NCBI RefSeq assembly: GCF_900168195.1
Contig: NZ_FUYX01000002.1
Location: 317,501-381,500 of the forward strand
Length of the DNA stretch: 64,000 nt
Reading direction: 5' to 3'
Source of the DNA: Allobosea thiooxidans
GTDB taxonomy: Bacteria; Pseudomonadota; Alphaproteobacteria; Rhizobiales; Beijerinckiaceae
A program made the position numbers and the translations under genes. The notes under the pieces were generated by a model. It was not told the origin of the DNA, made no database searches, and saw nothing but the letters and a program-made list of their open reading frames with translations. Numbering within the stretch: position 1 is the first letter of the stretch; the number at the start of each line of letters is the position of its first letter. Of this stretch, positions 51,899-61,062 are shown piece after piece.

Positions 51899-52999
51899 AT
51901 GAGGCGCAGCGCGGCTCCATCGCGCCTCGGCTGCTTCGCGGCCGCGGCGGCCGTCGCGCTGGCCGTCGTCTCCTGCAGCCCGGAGGAGAAGGAAGCGCCG
52001 CCGGCGGTGCGCCTTGTCCGGACCGTGACCGTCGAGCCGCCGCGGCAGGCGCCCGATCTCGTCTTCACCGGCCATATCGAGGCGCAGGACCAGGCGGCAT
52101 TGGCGTTCCGCATCGGCGGCCGCGTGGCGGAACGCCTGGTTGGCCTCGGCGCGAATGTCCGGGAGAGCGAGACCGTCGCCCGGCTCGATCCGGAAAACGA
52201 GCTCAACGACCTCCGTTCGGCTCAGGCTGCGCTGACCGCGGCCCAGGGCGATCTCCGCAAGGCGGAGAACCAGTTCCAGCGGCAGAGCCATCTGCTCGAG
52301 CGGCACATCACGACGCAGGCGGATTTCGAAAGCGCGAGGCAAGCGCGCACGGCCGCGCGCGCCCAGGTCGATGCCGCCCAGGCGCGGGTCCGCTCGGCAG
52401 AGGACATGGTCGCCTTCACGACGCTGAAGGCCGATGCGCCGGGCATCGTCACGCGCGTCGGGGCGGAACCGGCCGAGGTCGTCGCCGCCGGCCGGATGAT
52501 CGTCCAACTGGCGCGCCGGGAGGGTCGCGATGCCGTCTTCGAGATACCGGCCGAGCTGGTCCGCCAGCTCAAGCCCGACATGCAGGTCCGGATCGCCCTG
52601 GCCGGGGAGGCGGGGGCGGAAGCGAGCGGCCGGGTGCGCGAGATCGCGCCGCAGGCGGACCCGGTGACCCGGACCTTCCGGATCAGGGTCGGTCTCACCG
52701 ATCCGTCGCCAGCCTTCCGGCTCGGCGCCGCCGTCTCGGGCTCGATCCGCCCCGGCGGCGACGGCGCCATCGCCATCCCCGCCACGGCTCTCACACAGCG
52801 CGACCGGGGCCTTGGGGTCTGGGTGGTCGACCCCAAGAACTTCACCGTCTCGCTGCGCAAGCTCGAGGTTGCCGGCGCGGATCCGGCGGCGGCCAGGATC
52901 GCAAAGGGGCTGGAGATCGGCGACATCGTCGTCACCGCCGGAGCCGGGCTTCTGCAGGAAGGCCAGCGCGTGCGTCTGATCGGAGCGGAGGGGCGATGA
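51899..52999 (+). CDS. RND efflux periplasmic adaptor lipoprotein, first copy
   Basis: Protein of 366 residues with a lipoprotein signal (VVSCSP, Cys26). Membrane-fusion-protein order: barrel-sandwich half (VFTGHIEAQDQAALAFRIGG), alpha-hairpin (about 105-165, with LRSAQAALTAAQGDLRKAEN), then the beta-barrel domain (REIAPQADPVTRTFRIRV). ATG at 51899 with GGGAG upstream; an ATG at 51848 is possible. It overlaps the RND permease gene by four bases. It bridges the inner-membrane pump to an outer-membrane channel, which is not encoded here. Confidence 0.92.
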   Translation: MRRSAAPSRLGCFAAAAAVALAVVSCSPEEKEAPPAVRLVRTVTVEPPRQAPDLVFTGHIEAQDQAALAFRIGGRVAERLVGLGANVRESETVARLDPENELNDLRSAQAALTAAQGDLRKAENQFQRQSHLLERHITTQADFESARQARTAARAQVDAAQARVRSAEDMVAFTTLKADAPGIVTRVGAEPAEVVAAGRMIVQLARREGRDAVFEIPAELVRQLKPDMQVRIALAGEAGAEASGRVREIAPQADPVTRTFRIRVGLTDPSPAFRLGAAVSGSIRPGGDGAIAIPATALTQRDRGLGVWVVDPKNFTVSLRKLEVAGADPAAARIAKGLEIGDIVVTAGAGLLQEGQRVRLIGAEGR

Positions 53000-55900
53000 G
53001 CTTCAACCTCTCGGAATGGGCGCTGAAAAGCCGCTCGGTCGTGATCTATCTCATGATCGTCGCGGTCGCGGCGGGCGTCTTCGCCTTCATCCGGCTCGGC
53101 CGCAACGAGGACCCGGCCTTCGTCATCAAGACGATGGTCGTCTCCGCGGTCTGGCCCGGCGCCAGCATGGAAGACACGCTGAGCCAGGTGACCGAGCGCC
53201 TCGAACGGCAGCTCGAGGAGACTCCCGGGCTCGACAGCGTGCGCAGCTACACCAAGCCCGGCGTGACGACGATCTTCGTCAATCTCAAGGGCGAGGTGCC
53301 CGGCCGCCTGGTCCAGGATACCTGGTACAGGGTGCGCAATCTCATCGCCGACATGCGGCACACGCTGCCGGCGGGTACGCTCGGCCCGTTCTTCAACGAC
53401 CGCTTCGGCGACACCTTCGGCATCATCTACGGCTTCACCTCGGACGGCTTCACCAGCCGCGAGCTGCGCGACCATGTCGAGACCGTCCGCTCGCGGCTTT
53501 TGCTCGTACCGGACGTCTCGAAGATCGAGATCGTCGGCGCGCAGGACGAACGCATCTTCATCGAATTCTCGGTCAGGGAACTCGCCAATCTCGGGCTCGA
53601 CCGCGCCGGGCTGCTGGCGGCGCTGCAGGCTCAGAACGTGGTGCGGCCGGCGGGCGAGGTGCAGACGCAGGAGGAGAAGTTCTCGGTGCGCGTCTCCGGC
53701 GCCTTCCAGTCGGAAGCCGACCTGCTGAGCATCAACTTCCCGGTCGGCGACCGGATGGTCCGCCTTGCCGACATCGCGACGGTACGGCGCGGCCAGGTCG
53801 ACCCGCCGACGCCGATGTTCCGCGTCAACGGGCGCGAGGCGATCGGGCTCGGCATCGCCATGCGCGAGGGCGGCGACATCCTGGCGCTGGGCACCAACAT
53901 CAAGAAGGCGATGGCCGAGGTCACGGCCGGCCTGCCGCTCGGCATAGAGCCCTATCTCGTCGCGGACCAGGCGGTGACGGTCTCGCATGCGATCGACGAC
54001 TTCATGACCTCGCTCTGGCAGGCGGTCGGCATCATTCTCGTGGTCAGCTTCATCAGCCTGGGCGTGCGGCCGGGCCTCGTCGTCGCGCTCGCCATCCCGC
54101 TGACGCTCGCCATCGTCTTCGCCTGCATGCTGGTCGCCGGCATTGACATGCAGCGCATCTCGCTCGGCGCCCTGATCATCGCGCTGGCGCTGCTCGTCGA
54201 CGACGCGATGACCACCACCGACGCGATGGTCACGCGGCTCGCCGCCGGCGAAGAGAAGATGAAGGCGGCGACCTTCGCCTTCGAGAAATACGCCACCGCG
54301 ATGCTGGCGGGCACGCTGGTGACGATCGCGGGCTTCGTGCCGATCGGCTTCGCCGCGAGTTCGGCCGGCGAATACACCTTCTCGCTCTTCGCGGTGGTGA
54401 CGATCGCGCTCGTCGTTTCCTGGTTCGTCGCCGTGCTCTTCGCGCCGGTGCTCGGCGTCGCCATGCTGAAGGCGCCGGACGCCTCGGCGCAGAACAAGGA
54501 ACCGGGGCGGGTCGAGCGCGGTTTCCGTTCGTTCCTGTCGCGGGCCATCAGGCTGCGCTGGGTGACGATCGCGGTGACGCTCGCCCTGTTCGCAGCCTCC
54601 ATCCTGGCGCTGCCGCTGGTGCCGCGGCAGTTCTTCCCGGCCTCGGACCGGCCGGAGCTGCTCGTCGACCTGACCTTGCCGCAGAATGCTTCGATCTATG
54701 CGAGCGAGGATCTGGTCAACCGCTTCGAGGCGTCACTGAAGGGCGACCCCGATGTGGAGCGCTGGAGCACCTATATCGGGCGCGGCGCGATCCGCTTCTA
54801 CCTGCCGCTGAACGCGCAGCTGCCGAACGACTTCTTCAGCCAGGCGGTGATCGTCGCCAAGGACGTGCCGGCGCGCGAACGGCTGCAGAAGAAGCTCGAG
54901 GCGCTGCTTGCCAAGGACTTCCCCAATGTGGTCGGGCGTGTCTCGCCGCTCGAGCTCGGCCCGCCTGTCGGCTGGCCCGTGCAGTATCGTGTCAGCGGCC
55001 CGGACATCGTCGAGGTTCGCGGCATCGCCATGCAGCTCGCGCAGGTCATCGCGGGCAATCCCAAGGCCCGGCAGATCAATTTCGACTGGATCGAGCCGGC
55101 CCGCGAGCTGCGCCTGCGCGTCGACCAGGACGAGGCGCGCCGGCTCGGCCTCAGCTCCGCGGCCGTCGCCGCGATCGTCAACACGGTGGTCTCCGGCACG
55201 GTCGTGACGCAGGTGCGCGACTCGATCTATCTGGTCGACGTCGTGGTGCGGGCACAGGATACTGAGCGCGCTTCGCTCGACACGCTGCGCAGCATGCAGG
55301 TGGCGCTGCCGAGCGGCCGCTCCGTGCCGGTGTCGCAATTCGTCAGCTTCAGCTACGGACTCGACGCGCCGCTGATCTGGCGCCGCGACCGCGTGCCCAA
55401 TCTCACCGTCTCGGCCGACGTGCCGCCGGGCGTCCTGCCCGATGCCGTCGTCGGCGCGCTGCAGCCTTCGGTGGAGGCGCTCCGCAAGGCGCTGCCCGCC
55501 GGCTACGACATCACGGTCGGCGGCACGGTCGAGGAAAGCGCGAAGTCGCAGGCCTCGGTCATCGCCGTGGTGCCGGTGATGCTGCTGATCATGTTCACGG
55601 TGCTGATGGCGCAGCTCAGAAGCTTCAGGCTCTTCGCCATCGTGCTCAGCATCGCGCCGCTTGGGCTGATCGGCGTCGTCGGCGCGCTGCTCATCTCCGG
55701 CAAGCCGCTCGGCTTCGTGGCGCTGCTCGGCATCCTCGCGCTGATCGGCATCATCACCAAGAACGCGGTGATCCTGGTCGGGCAGATCGAGGACGAGCGG
55801 GCAGCCGGCAAGAGCGTGGTCGAAGCGGCGGTCGATGCCGCGGGCACGCGTTTCCGGCCGATCGTGCTGACGGCGATCTCGACCGTGCTCGGCATGATCC

Positions 55901-56073
55901 CGATCGCGCCGACCGTGTTCTGGGGGCCGATGGCCTTCGCGATCATGGGCGGCCTGCTGGTCGCGACGGTGCTGACCCTCGTCCTCCTCCCCGTCCTCTA
56001 CGTCGCCGTCTTCGGTGCTGCGTCCGCACAGGGCAAGGCGAAGCGGACGGCCAGCGCGGGAGCCTCCCTGTGA
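52996..56073 (+). CDS. RND-family efflux pump inner-membrane transporter
   Basis: Protein of 1025 residues, standard RND length with two repeats of six helices and large periplasmic loops. The proton-relay aspartates D402-D403 (ALLVDDAMTTTDA) in helix 4 and the lysine in GIITKNAVILVGQI in helix 10 are present. The N-terminus FNLSEWALKSRSVVIYLMIV is of the AcrB/D/F-like proton antiporter type. Flanked on both sides by adaptor genes with short overlaps. Drug, solvent or lipid-like substrates are typical; none can be assigned. Confidence 0.94.
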   Translation: MSFNLSEWALKSRSVVIYLMIVAVAAGVFAFIRLGRNEDPAFVIKTMVVSAVWPGASMEDTLSQVTERLERQLEETPGLDSVRSYTKPGVTTIFVNLKGEVPGRLVQDTWYRVRNLIADMRHTLPAGTLGPFFNDRFGDTFGIIYGFTSDGFTSRELRDHVETVRSRLLLVPDVSKIEIVGAQDERIFIEFSVRELANLGLDRAGLLAALQAQNVVRPAGEVQTQEEKFSVRVSGAFQSEADLLSINFPVGDRMVRLADIATVRRGQVDPPTPMFRVNGREAIGLGIAMREGGDILALGTNIKKAMAEVTAGLPLGIEPYLVADQAVTVSHAIDDFMTSLWQAVGIILVVSFISLGVRPGLVVALAIPLTLAIVFACMLVAGIDMQRISLGALIIALALLVDDAMTTTDAMVTRLAAGEEKMKAATFAFEKYATAMLAGTLVTIAGFVPIGFAASSAGEYTFSLFAVVTIALVVSWFVAVLFAPVLGVAMLKAPDASAQNKEPGRVERGFRSFLSRAIRLRWVTIAVTLALFAASILALPLVPRQFFPASDRPELLVDLTLPQNASIYASEDLVNRFEASLKGDPDVERWSTYIGRGAIRFYLPLNAQLPNDFFSQAVIVAKDVPARERLQKKLEALLAKDFPNVVGRVSPLELGPPVGWPVQYRVSGPDIVEVRGIAMQLAQVIAGNPKARQINFDWIEPARELRLRVDQDEARRLGLSSAAVAAIVNTVVSGTVVTQVRDSIYLVDVVVRAQDTERASLDTLRSMQVALPSGRSVPVSQFVSFSYGLDAPLIWRRDRVPNLTVSADVPPGVLPDAVVGALQPSVEALRKALPAGYDITVGGTVEESAKSQASVIAVVPVMLLIMFTVLMAQLRSFRLFAIVLSIAPLGLIGVVGALLISGKPLGFVALLGILALIGIITKNAVILVGQIEDERAAGKSVVEAAVDAAGTRFRPIVLTAISTVLGMIPIAPTVFWGPMAFAIMGGLLVATVLTLVLLPVLYVAVFGAASAQGKAKRTASAGASL

Positions 56074-57221
56074 TGAGCGCGATCTCGACGTGGCGCATTC
56101 CGATGAGCTGGCCGGGGCGGGCGGCCGCGATGGCGCTGCTCGCGACGCTGCTCGCCGCCTGCGGCAGCGAGCAGCCTCCGCAGGCGGAGGGGCGCCCGGT
56201 CGGCGTCGTCACGGTCGAGGCCGGGCAGTTCTCCGACGACATCCAGCTCAGCGGCGAGATCCAGGCGAAGAAGGATGTCGGGCTCGCCTTCCGCATCGGC
56301 GGGCGCGTCCTCGAGCGCCCGGTCAATGTCGGCGACAGGGTGAAGGCGGGCCAGGTCATCGCGCGGCTCGAACCCGCGCTGGAGCAGAACGCGCTGGCTG
56401 CGGCCCAGGCGGCGCTCACGGCGGCGCGCGGCGAGGTCGGCACGGCGCGCAACAGCTTCGAGCGCCAGGAGCGTCTGATGGCGCAGGGCTTCACCACCCG
56501 GCCGCGCTTCGACCAGGCGCTGCGGGCGCAGGAAACCGCACAGGCCCAGCTGGAAAACGCCGAGGCGCAGCTCGAACTGGCCCGGGACCGTCTCGGCTTC
56601 ACGGAGCTGCGCACGGATGTCGCCGGGGTGGTTACGGAGCGGCGGATCGAGCCCGGCGAGGTGGTGCAGCCGGGCCAGGTCGTCGTCCAGATCGCCCGCG
56701 ACGACGGCCGCGACGCGGTGTTCAACGTGCCGGCTGCGGTGCTCGACAACCATCTCGCCGATGCGCGTATCCGCGTCGTGCTGGCGGATGCGCGCGAGGT
56801 GAGCGCGCAGGGCACGGTGCGCGAGGTGGCGCCGCAGGCCGATCCGGTGACCCGGACCTTCGAGGTCAGGGTCGGTTTGCAGGATCCACCGGAGGCGATG
56901 CGGCTCGGCTCGACGGTCATCGGCCGGATCGAGCTGACGACGGCCGCGATCGTCGCGATCCCGGCGAGCGCGCTGACGCAGCAGGGCCGCGCGCCCGCCG
57001 TGTGGATCGTCGATCCCGACAAATCGACCGTCTCCCTGCGCAGCGTCGACGTGCTGCGCTTCGATCCCGGCAAGGTCATCCTGAGCCAGGGGCTGGAGCC
57101 CGGCGAAATCATCGTCTCGGCCGGTATCCAGGCCCTGCATCCGGGCCAGCGCGTCACGCGCCTGCCGGAACGGCGGCCTTCTCCCCGTCGGCAGGCCGCC
57201 GCGTCGGCCCTGCCGCCGTGA
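56073..57221 (+). CDS. RND efflux periplasmic adaptor lipoprotein, second copy
   Basis: Protein of 382 residues with lipobox LLAACG (Cys30). Domain order matches the first adaptor: IQLSGEIQAKKDVGLAFRIGGRV, an alpha-hairpin with LAAAQAALTAARGEVGTARN, then REVAPQADPVTRTFEVRVGL. It is a clear paralogue of the first adaptor (shared GxVREIAPQADPVTRTF-type core), but with a longer C-terminal basic tail. Start overlaps the pump stop. Two adaptors for one pump recall TriA/TriB of Pseudomonas TriABC, which form heterocomplexes. Confidence 0.92.
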   Translation: MSAISTWRIPMSWPGRAAAMALLATLLAACGSEQPPQAEGRPVGVVTVEAGQFSDDIQLSGEIQAKKDVGLAFRIGGRVLERPVNVGDRVKAGQVIARLEPALEQNALAAAQAALTAARGEVGTARNSFERQERLMAQGFTTRPRFDQALRAQETAQAQLENAEAQLELARDRLGFTELRTDVAGVVTERRIEPGEVVQPGQVVVQIARDDGRDAVFNVPAAVLDNHLADARIRVVLADAREVSAQGTVREVAPQADPVTRTFEVRVGLQDPPEAMRLGSTVIGRIELTTAAIVAIPASALTQQGRAPAVWIVDPDKSTVSLRSVDVLRFDPGKVILSQGLEPGEIIVSAGIQALHPGQRVTRLPERRPSPRRQAAASALPP

Positions 57222-57310
57222 CCAGGGCGATGGAAGCAGGTGCTGATGCCGCGCGGAGGCATCCCGAAGCGCGGCAAACCGACAGGGTGTTGCCTTGGCA
57301 GGGGGCATCG

Positions 57311-58795
57311 ATGGAAATCATTCCGGCAGCCGGAGAGGCGGAGAAACTCGGGACCGAGCTGCTCGTCCTCGGGATCTTCCGTGACGGTCCGCTGACCGGG
57401 TCGGCACGGGCCGTGAACGACCGTTCCGCCGGGCGGCTCGCCGCCGCGATCGGCCAGGCCGGCTTCGGCGACAGGGTCGGCGCGGCGCGGCTGATCGGTC
57501 CGCTGCCCGGCATCGCCGCCCAGCGAATGCTGCTGGTCGGCCTCGGCCGTGCCGAAGCCTTTTCGGAACGCGCCTATCGCCAGGCACTTGCGGCCGTCGC
57601 CGAGCGCCTCGGCGAGGATCCGGCGGCGGAGATCGTCGTGACGCTGGCGGAGAGCGAGGTTCCCCACCGGACGCTCAGCTGGCGGATGCAGCAGGCCGGG
57701 CGGATCCTTTCCGATGGCCGCCGCGACCCCGCGCCACCCGGCAGCGCGACGCGCAAGGAGCGGCGCAGCATCATGCTGCTCGTGCCGCAGGCGCTGACAT
57801 CCGAGCTCGTCGCCGCGCTGCGCCAGGGGGTCGCGATCGGGGAGGGCGTCTCCTGCGCCCGGGAGCTCGAAAGCCTGTCTCCCGAGCTGTGCACGCCGGC
57901 CTTCGTCGCGCGGACGGCGGAGGCGATGGCGAGCCGCTTCGGCTTCGATATCGAGATCCTGGGCTCGCGCGCGCTCGAGGCCTACGGGCTCGCCGCCTTT
58001 CTCGCCTGCGAAGAGGCCGCGGCCGGCGCCTGCAAGCTGATCAAGCTGCGGGGCGAGCGCAGGGCGAAGGGCCGGCCGATCGTCCTGATCGGGGAGGGCA
58101 TGGCCGTTCGTGACACGCTGACCCGGTCGGGAGCGAGCGCCGGAGGTGTCGCGATCCGCGACCTGCGCGGCATTGGCAGCGTGCTCGGTGCGATGCGGAC
58201 GGTCGAGCGTCTCGGCCTCGCCCTGAACGTCGTCGGCCTCATCCTCATCGGCCAGCGCGAATTCCCGCTCGATCTGCGACGGCGACCGGCCGGCCGGCGG
58301 AGCCTGCCCGGGGTTTCGCTGCTGGGCGACGTGCTTTGCTATGCTGCGCATCTGTCGCCGAGTTGCGTCATCGACGTCGTGGCGCCGAGCCAAGCTCGCC
58401 TCGCCGCGCTCGGCGGCCATGTCAGCGGCCTGTTCGCCAATGACGAGGCCCTGGCGTCGGAGCTCCTGGCGTGCGGCGGGGCCTCCGGCGACCGCGTCTG
58501 GCGGCTCCCGCTCTGGGAGGAAGATCCGCCTTCCCATGCGCTGCCCGACGGCGAGCCCGATCCGCCGGACGACCCGCCGGACGCGATTGCCGCTGCCTCC
58601 CGCCTGGCCCGCTTCGCGACGGCCTATCCCTGGGCGCATCTGGACATTTCCGGGAGCGTCGCATCCGCCGGCCGCCGGTACAGCGCGACGGGGCGGCCGG
58701 TTCCGCTGCTCGCCGAATTCCTGATCGGCCGGGCGAGGGCGATGCCGGATCGGCCGATCTTTTCCCACTATCCAAGAACGGAGCTGCACTCATGA
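57311..58795 (+). CDS. Catalytically degenerate M17 leucyl aminopeptidase homologue
   Basis: Protein of 494 residues, full M17 length. N-terminus MEIIPAAGEAEKLGTELLVLGIF and C-terminus WAHLDISGS ... ATGRPVPLLAEFL align well with PepA, so the whole fold is kept. The active site is not: by my alignment the metal/catalytic Lys of VGKG is E262, the Asp of FDSGG is R267, the second Lys is about G274, and the NTDAEGR motif is RRSLPGV (S331, P333, V335). Only D284 remains. A peptidase is very unlikely; a structural or DNA-binding role (PepA also binds DNA) is possible. The ATG at 57311 has GGGGG upstream. Overlaps the DUF1269 gene by four bases. Confidence 0.85.
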   Translation: MEIIPAAGEAEKLGTELLVLGIFRDGPLTGSARAVNDRSAGRLAAAIGQAGFGDRVGAARLIGPLPGIAAQRMLLVGLGRAEAFSERAYRQALAAVAERLGEDPAAEIVVTLAESEVPHRTLSWRMQQAGRILSDGRRDPAPPGSATRKERRSIMLLVPQALTSELVAALRQGVAIGEGVSCARELESLSPELCTPAFVARTAEAMASRFGFDIEILGSRALEAYGLAAFLACEEAAAGACKLIKLRGERRAKGRPIVLIGEGMAVRDTLTRSGASAGGVAIRDLRGIGSVLGAMRTVERLGLALNVVGLILIGQREFPLDLRRRPAGRRSLPGVSLLGDVLCYAAHLSPSCVIDVVAPSQARLAALGGHVSGLFANDEALASELLACGGASGDRVWRLPLWEEDPPSHALPDGEPDPPDDPPDAIAAASRLARFATAYPWAHLDISGSVASAGRRYSATGRPVPLLAEFLIGRARAMPDRPIFSHYPRTELHS

Positions 58796-59301
58796 GCGAT
58801 CTCGTCTTCATTGGCTTTCCGACGGAGCAGAAGGCCGAAGAGGTCCGGCAGAAGGTCCTCTCGCTTCAGCGCGAATATCTGATCGAGCTCGGCGACGCCG
58901 TCGTCGTCGTCAAGGACGACAAGGGCCAGGTCAAACTCAACCAGATGATCAATCTCACGGCCACGGGCGCCGCCTCCGGAGCGCTCTGGGGCACGCTGAT
59001 CGGCTTCATCTTCCTGGCGCCGCTGGTCGGGACGGCGATCGGCGCGGCATCCGGCGCGCTCGGCGGCCGCTTCAGCGACATCGGCATCAACGACCAGTTC
59101 ATGAAGGACGCCGCCGCTGCGCTGCAGCCGAACACGGCGGGCCTGTTCCTGCTGATCCGCAAGATGACGACGGACAAGGTCCTCGCCGATCTCAAGGGCA
59201 GCGGCGGCACGTTGATCAAGACGTCCTTCGACGAGACCAAGGAGGCGCAGCTGCGCGAGGCCCTCTCCGCCGTGGCGAGCGCGCAAGCGCCGGCGACGTG
59301 A
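58792..59301 (+). CDS. DUF1269 family membrane protein
   Basis: Protein of 169 residues. N-terminal part FIGFPTEQKAEEVRQKVLSLQREYLIELGDAVVVVKD and the central glycine-rich hydrophobic hairpin ALWGTLIGFIFLAPLVGTAIG are diagnostic of DUF1269. The C-terminus contains LIRKMTTDKVLADL. Coupled by overlaps to the pseudo-peptidase upstream (ATGA) and the repeat-rich membrane protein downstream (GTGA). Function unknown; the family is often linked to stress and envelope genes. Confidence 0.92.
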   Translation: MSDLVFIGFPTEQKAEEVRQKVLSLQREYLIELGDAVVVVKDDKGQVKLNQMINLTATGAASGALWGTLIGFIFLAPLVGTAIGAASGALGGRFSDIGINDQFMKDAAAALQPNTAGLFLLIRKMTTDKVLADLKGSGGTLIKTSFDETKEAQLREALSAVASAQAPAT

Positions 59302-61028
59302 GCCTGGACTGGAGCCTGGGGGCGGAGGCGGCCGCCTGGGCGGCCTCGGTCGCGCGCCTCGACGATTTCCGGCCGCTGCTTCCGGCGGAGGAAGAGATCG
59401 TCGCCAGGCTCCAGTCCGGCAATTTCGACAGGCTGGGGGATGGCGTCCTCCCCGCGGAGCCGGATCCGGCCCGGCTGGTGCGGGCAACCTTCCTGCGCTT
59501 CCTCATCCTCGGTGGCGAAGCCGGCTACCGGCCGCATGAGAAGGGCGTCCTGGTCCGCGGCGCCTGGATCTCGGAGGTGCTCGACCTCGAAGCCTGTCGC
59601 GTCTTCCGCGACATCGGCCTGAAGGATTGCCATTTCGAGGCGACGCCGATCCTGCGCGCGGCCATCATCAACCGGCTCTTCCTCGACGGTTCGCGGCTCC
59701 CCGGACTGCAGGCGGAGCGGCTCGAGGCGCGGGGCGGCATCTATCTGCGCGGCGCGGAGGTCGAGGGTGCGATTCATCTCGACCAGGCCCGCCTCGGCGG
59801 CAATCTCGAATGCGACGGTGCGGCGATCCGCAACCGCGGCGGCTATGCCCTGCTGGGCCGGAGCCTGGAGGTCCGCAACGTGCTGTTGCGTGGCGCCACG
59901 CTGCGCGGCGGGGCCAACCTGTCCGGTGCCGTTCTGGCGGCCGATCTCGACGCTGCGGGGGCGACCATTCCGGCTTTCGAGGGCATGGCCCTCGACGCCG
60001 GCGAGCTCGCCTGCCATGGCAGCGTCGTCTTGCGGAACGCGGTCGTCACCGGCGAGGTGCGGCTGACCGGATCCAGGGTCGACGGCGATCTCGACTGCTC
60101 CGGCACCGCCGTCGACAATGCGGGCGGGGCCGCGATCGAGGCGAGCCGGGCTATCGTCAAAGGCGCGTTCTTCCTGCGCGGAAAAGCACGGCTGGAAGGC
60201 ACGCTGGCGCTCACTGGCGCTTCTCTCGGCACGATCCACGACGAAGCCGCCTGTTGGCCCAAGCCTGGCGAGCTGCTGCTCAATCGCTGCCGCTACGGCG
60301 CCTTCATCGACGGCCCCGTCGATGCCGAGAGCCGCCTCGACTGGCTGGCGCGCCAGACGCCCGAGCGTTGGGGCGAGGATTTCTGGCCGCAGCCCTATGA
60401 GCAGCTCGCCGCCGTCTTCCGCGAGATGGGGCATGGTGAGGACGCCAGCTCCGTGCTCGTGATCAAGGAGCGGCTGCAGCGCCGGGCGCGGCGGGCGCGG
60501 ACGGAAAACCCGGTATGGCGGGCCCTGCTCACCGTCGCCGACGGCATTCTCGGCGTCACGCTGGGCTATGGCCGCCGGCCGCTCTTCGCCCTGGTCTGGC
60601 TCACCTTCTTCTGGCTCGCGGGCGTCGCGACCTTTGCCTATGCCGAGCGCCAGGGCGCGATCATGCCCAACAGTGCGGTCGTGCTGCGGGCGCCCGAATG
60701 GACCCTGTGCGGCATCGCGCAGGGCGAGCAGCGCTCGCTCGTCGCCACGGGGCCGTCGCAGGGCCTGGCGGCGCCGGGCCAGAACCAGCTCGCCTGCTTC
60801 CGCCAGCGTTGGGAGGCGTCGAGCTATCCGGCCTTCAGCCCGTGGATGTATTCGCTCGACACGCTGCTGCCGGTGCTGGACATGGGCCAGCGCAGCTTCT
60901 GGCGGCCCAACCCGACCAAGCCGGGCGGTCGCATCGCGATCAACTATTTCTATTTCCAGTCGGTGGTCGGCTGGGCCTTGAGCCTGCTTGCGGTCGCGGG
61001 CTTCTCGGGGCTGGTGAAGTCGTCATGA
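59298..61028 (+). CDS. Repeat-rich (beta-helix-like) protein with C-terminal membrane segments
   Basis: Protein of 576 residues from a GTG at 59298. Residues about 80-335 are a run of short repeats (GIYLRGAEVEGAIHLDQARLGGN, NVLLRGATLRGGANLSGAVL, GEVRLTGSRVDGDLDCSGTAV), roughly 20-23 residues apart, suggesting a right-handed beta-helix. A linker with a helical region (about 340-420) leads to one membrane helix (about 430-450), a loop and a last helix (about 552-572). It resembles uncharacterised actinobacterial and alphaproteobacterial membrane-associated proteins; no enzyme motif. Confidence 0.8.
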   Translation: MSLDWSLGAEAAAWAASVARLDDFRPLLPAEEEIVARLQSGNFDRLGDGVLPAEPDPARLVRATFLRFLILGGEAGYRPHEKGVLVRGAWISEVLDLEACRVFRDIGLKDCHFEATPILRAAIINRLFLDGSRLPGLQAERLEARGGIYLRGAEVEGAIHLDQARLGGNLECDGAAIRNRGGYALLGRSLEVRNVLLRGATLRGGANLSGAVLAADLDAAGATIPAFEGMALDAGELACHGSVVLRNAVVTGEVRLTGSRVDGDLDCSGTAVDNAGGAAIEASRAIVKGAFFLRGKARLEGTLALTGASLGTIHDEAACWPKPGELLLNRCRYGAFIDGPVDAESRLDWLARQTPERWGEDFWPQPYEQLAAVFREMGHGEDASSVLVIKERLQRRARRARTENPVWRALLTVADGILGVTLGYGRRPLFALVWLTFFWLAGVATFAYAERQGAIMPNSAVVLRAPEWTLCGIAQGEQRSLVATGPSQGLAAPGQNQLACFRQRWEASSYPAFSPWMYSLDTLLPVLDMGQRSFWRPNPTKPGGRIAINYFYFQSVVGWALSLLAVAGFSGLVKSS

Positions 61029-61062
61029 CGCCGCCGGTTCCGCCAGCAAGGGTGATATTCCG

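Noticed and set aside
51739..56073. A 1444-codon frame suggesting a fused RND pump
   Set aside because: The first 419 codons are an out-of-frame reading of the adaptor gene. The RND protein starts at 52996, where its normal N-terminus begins and the adaptor stop overlaps.
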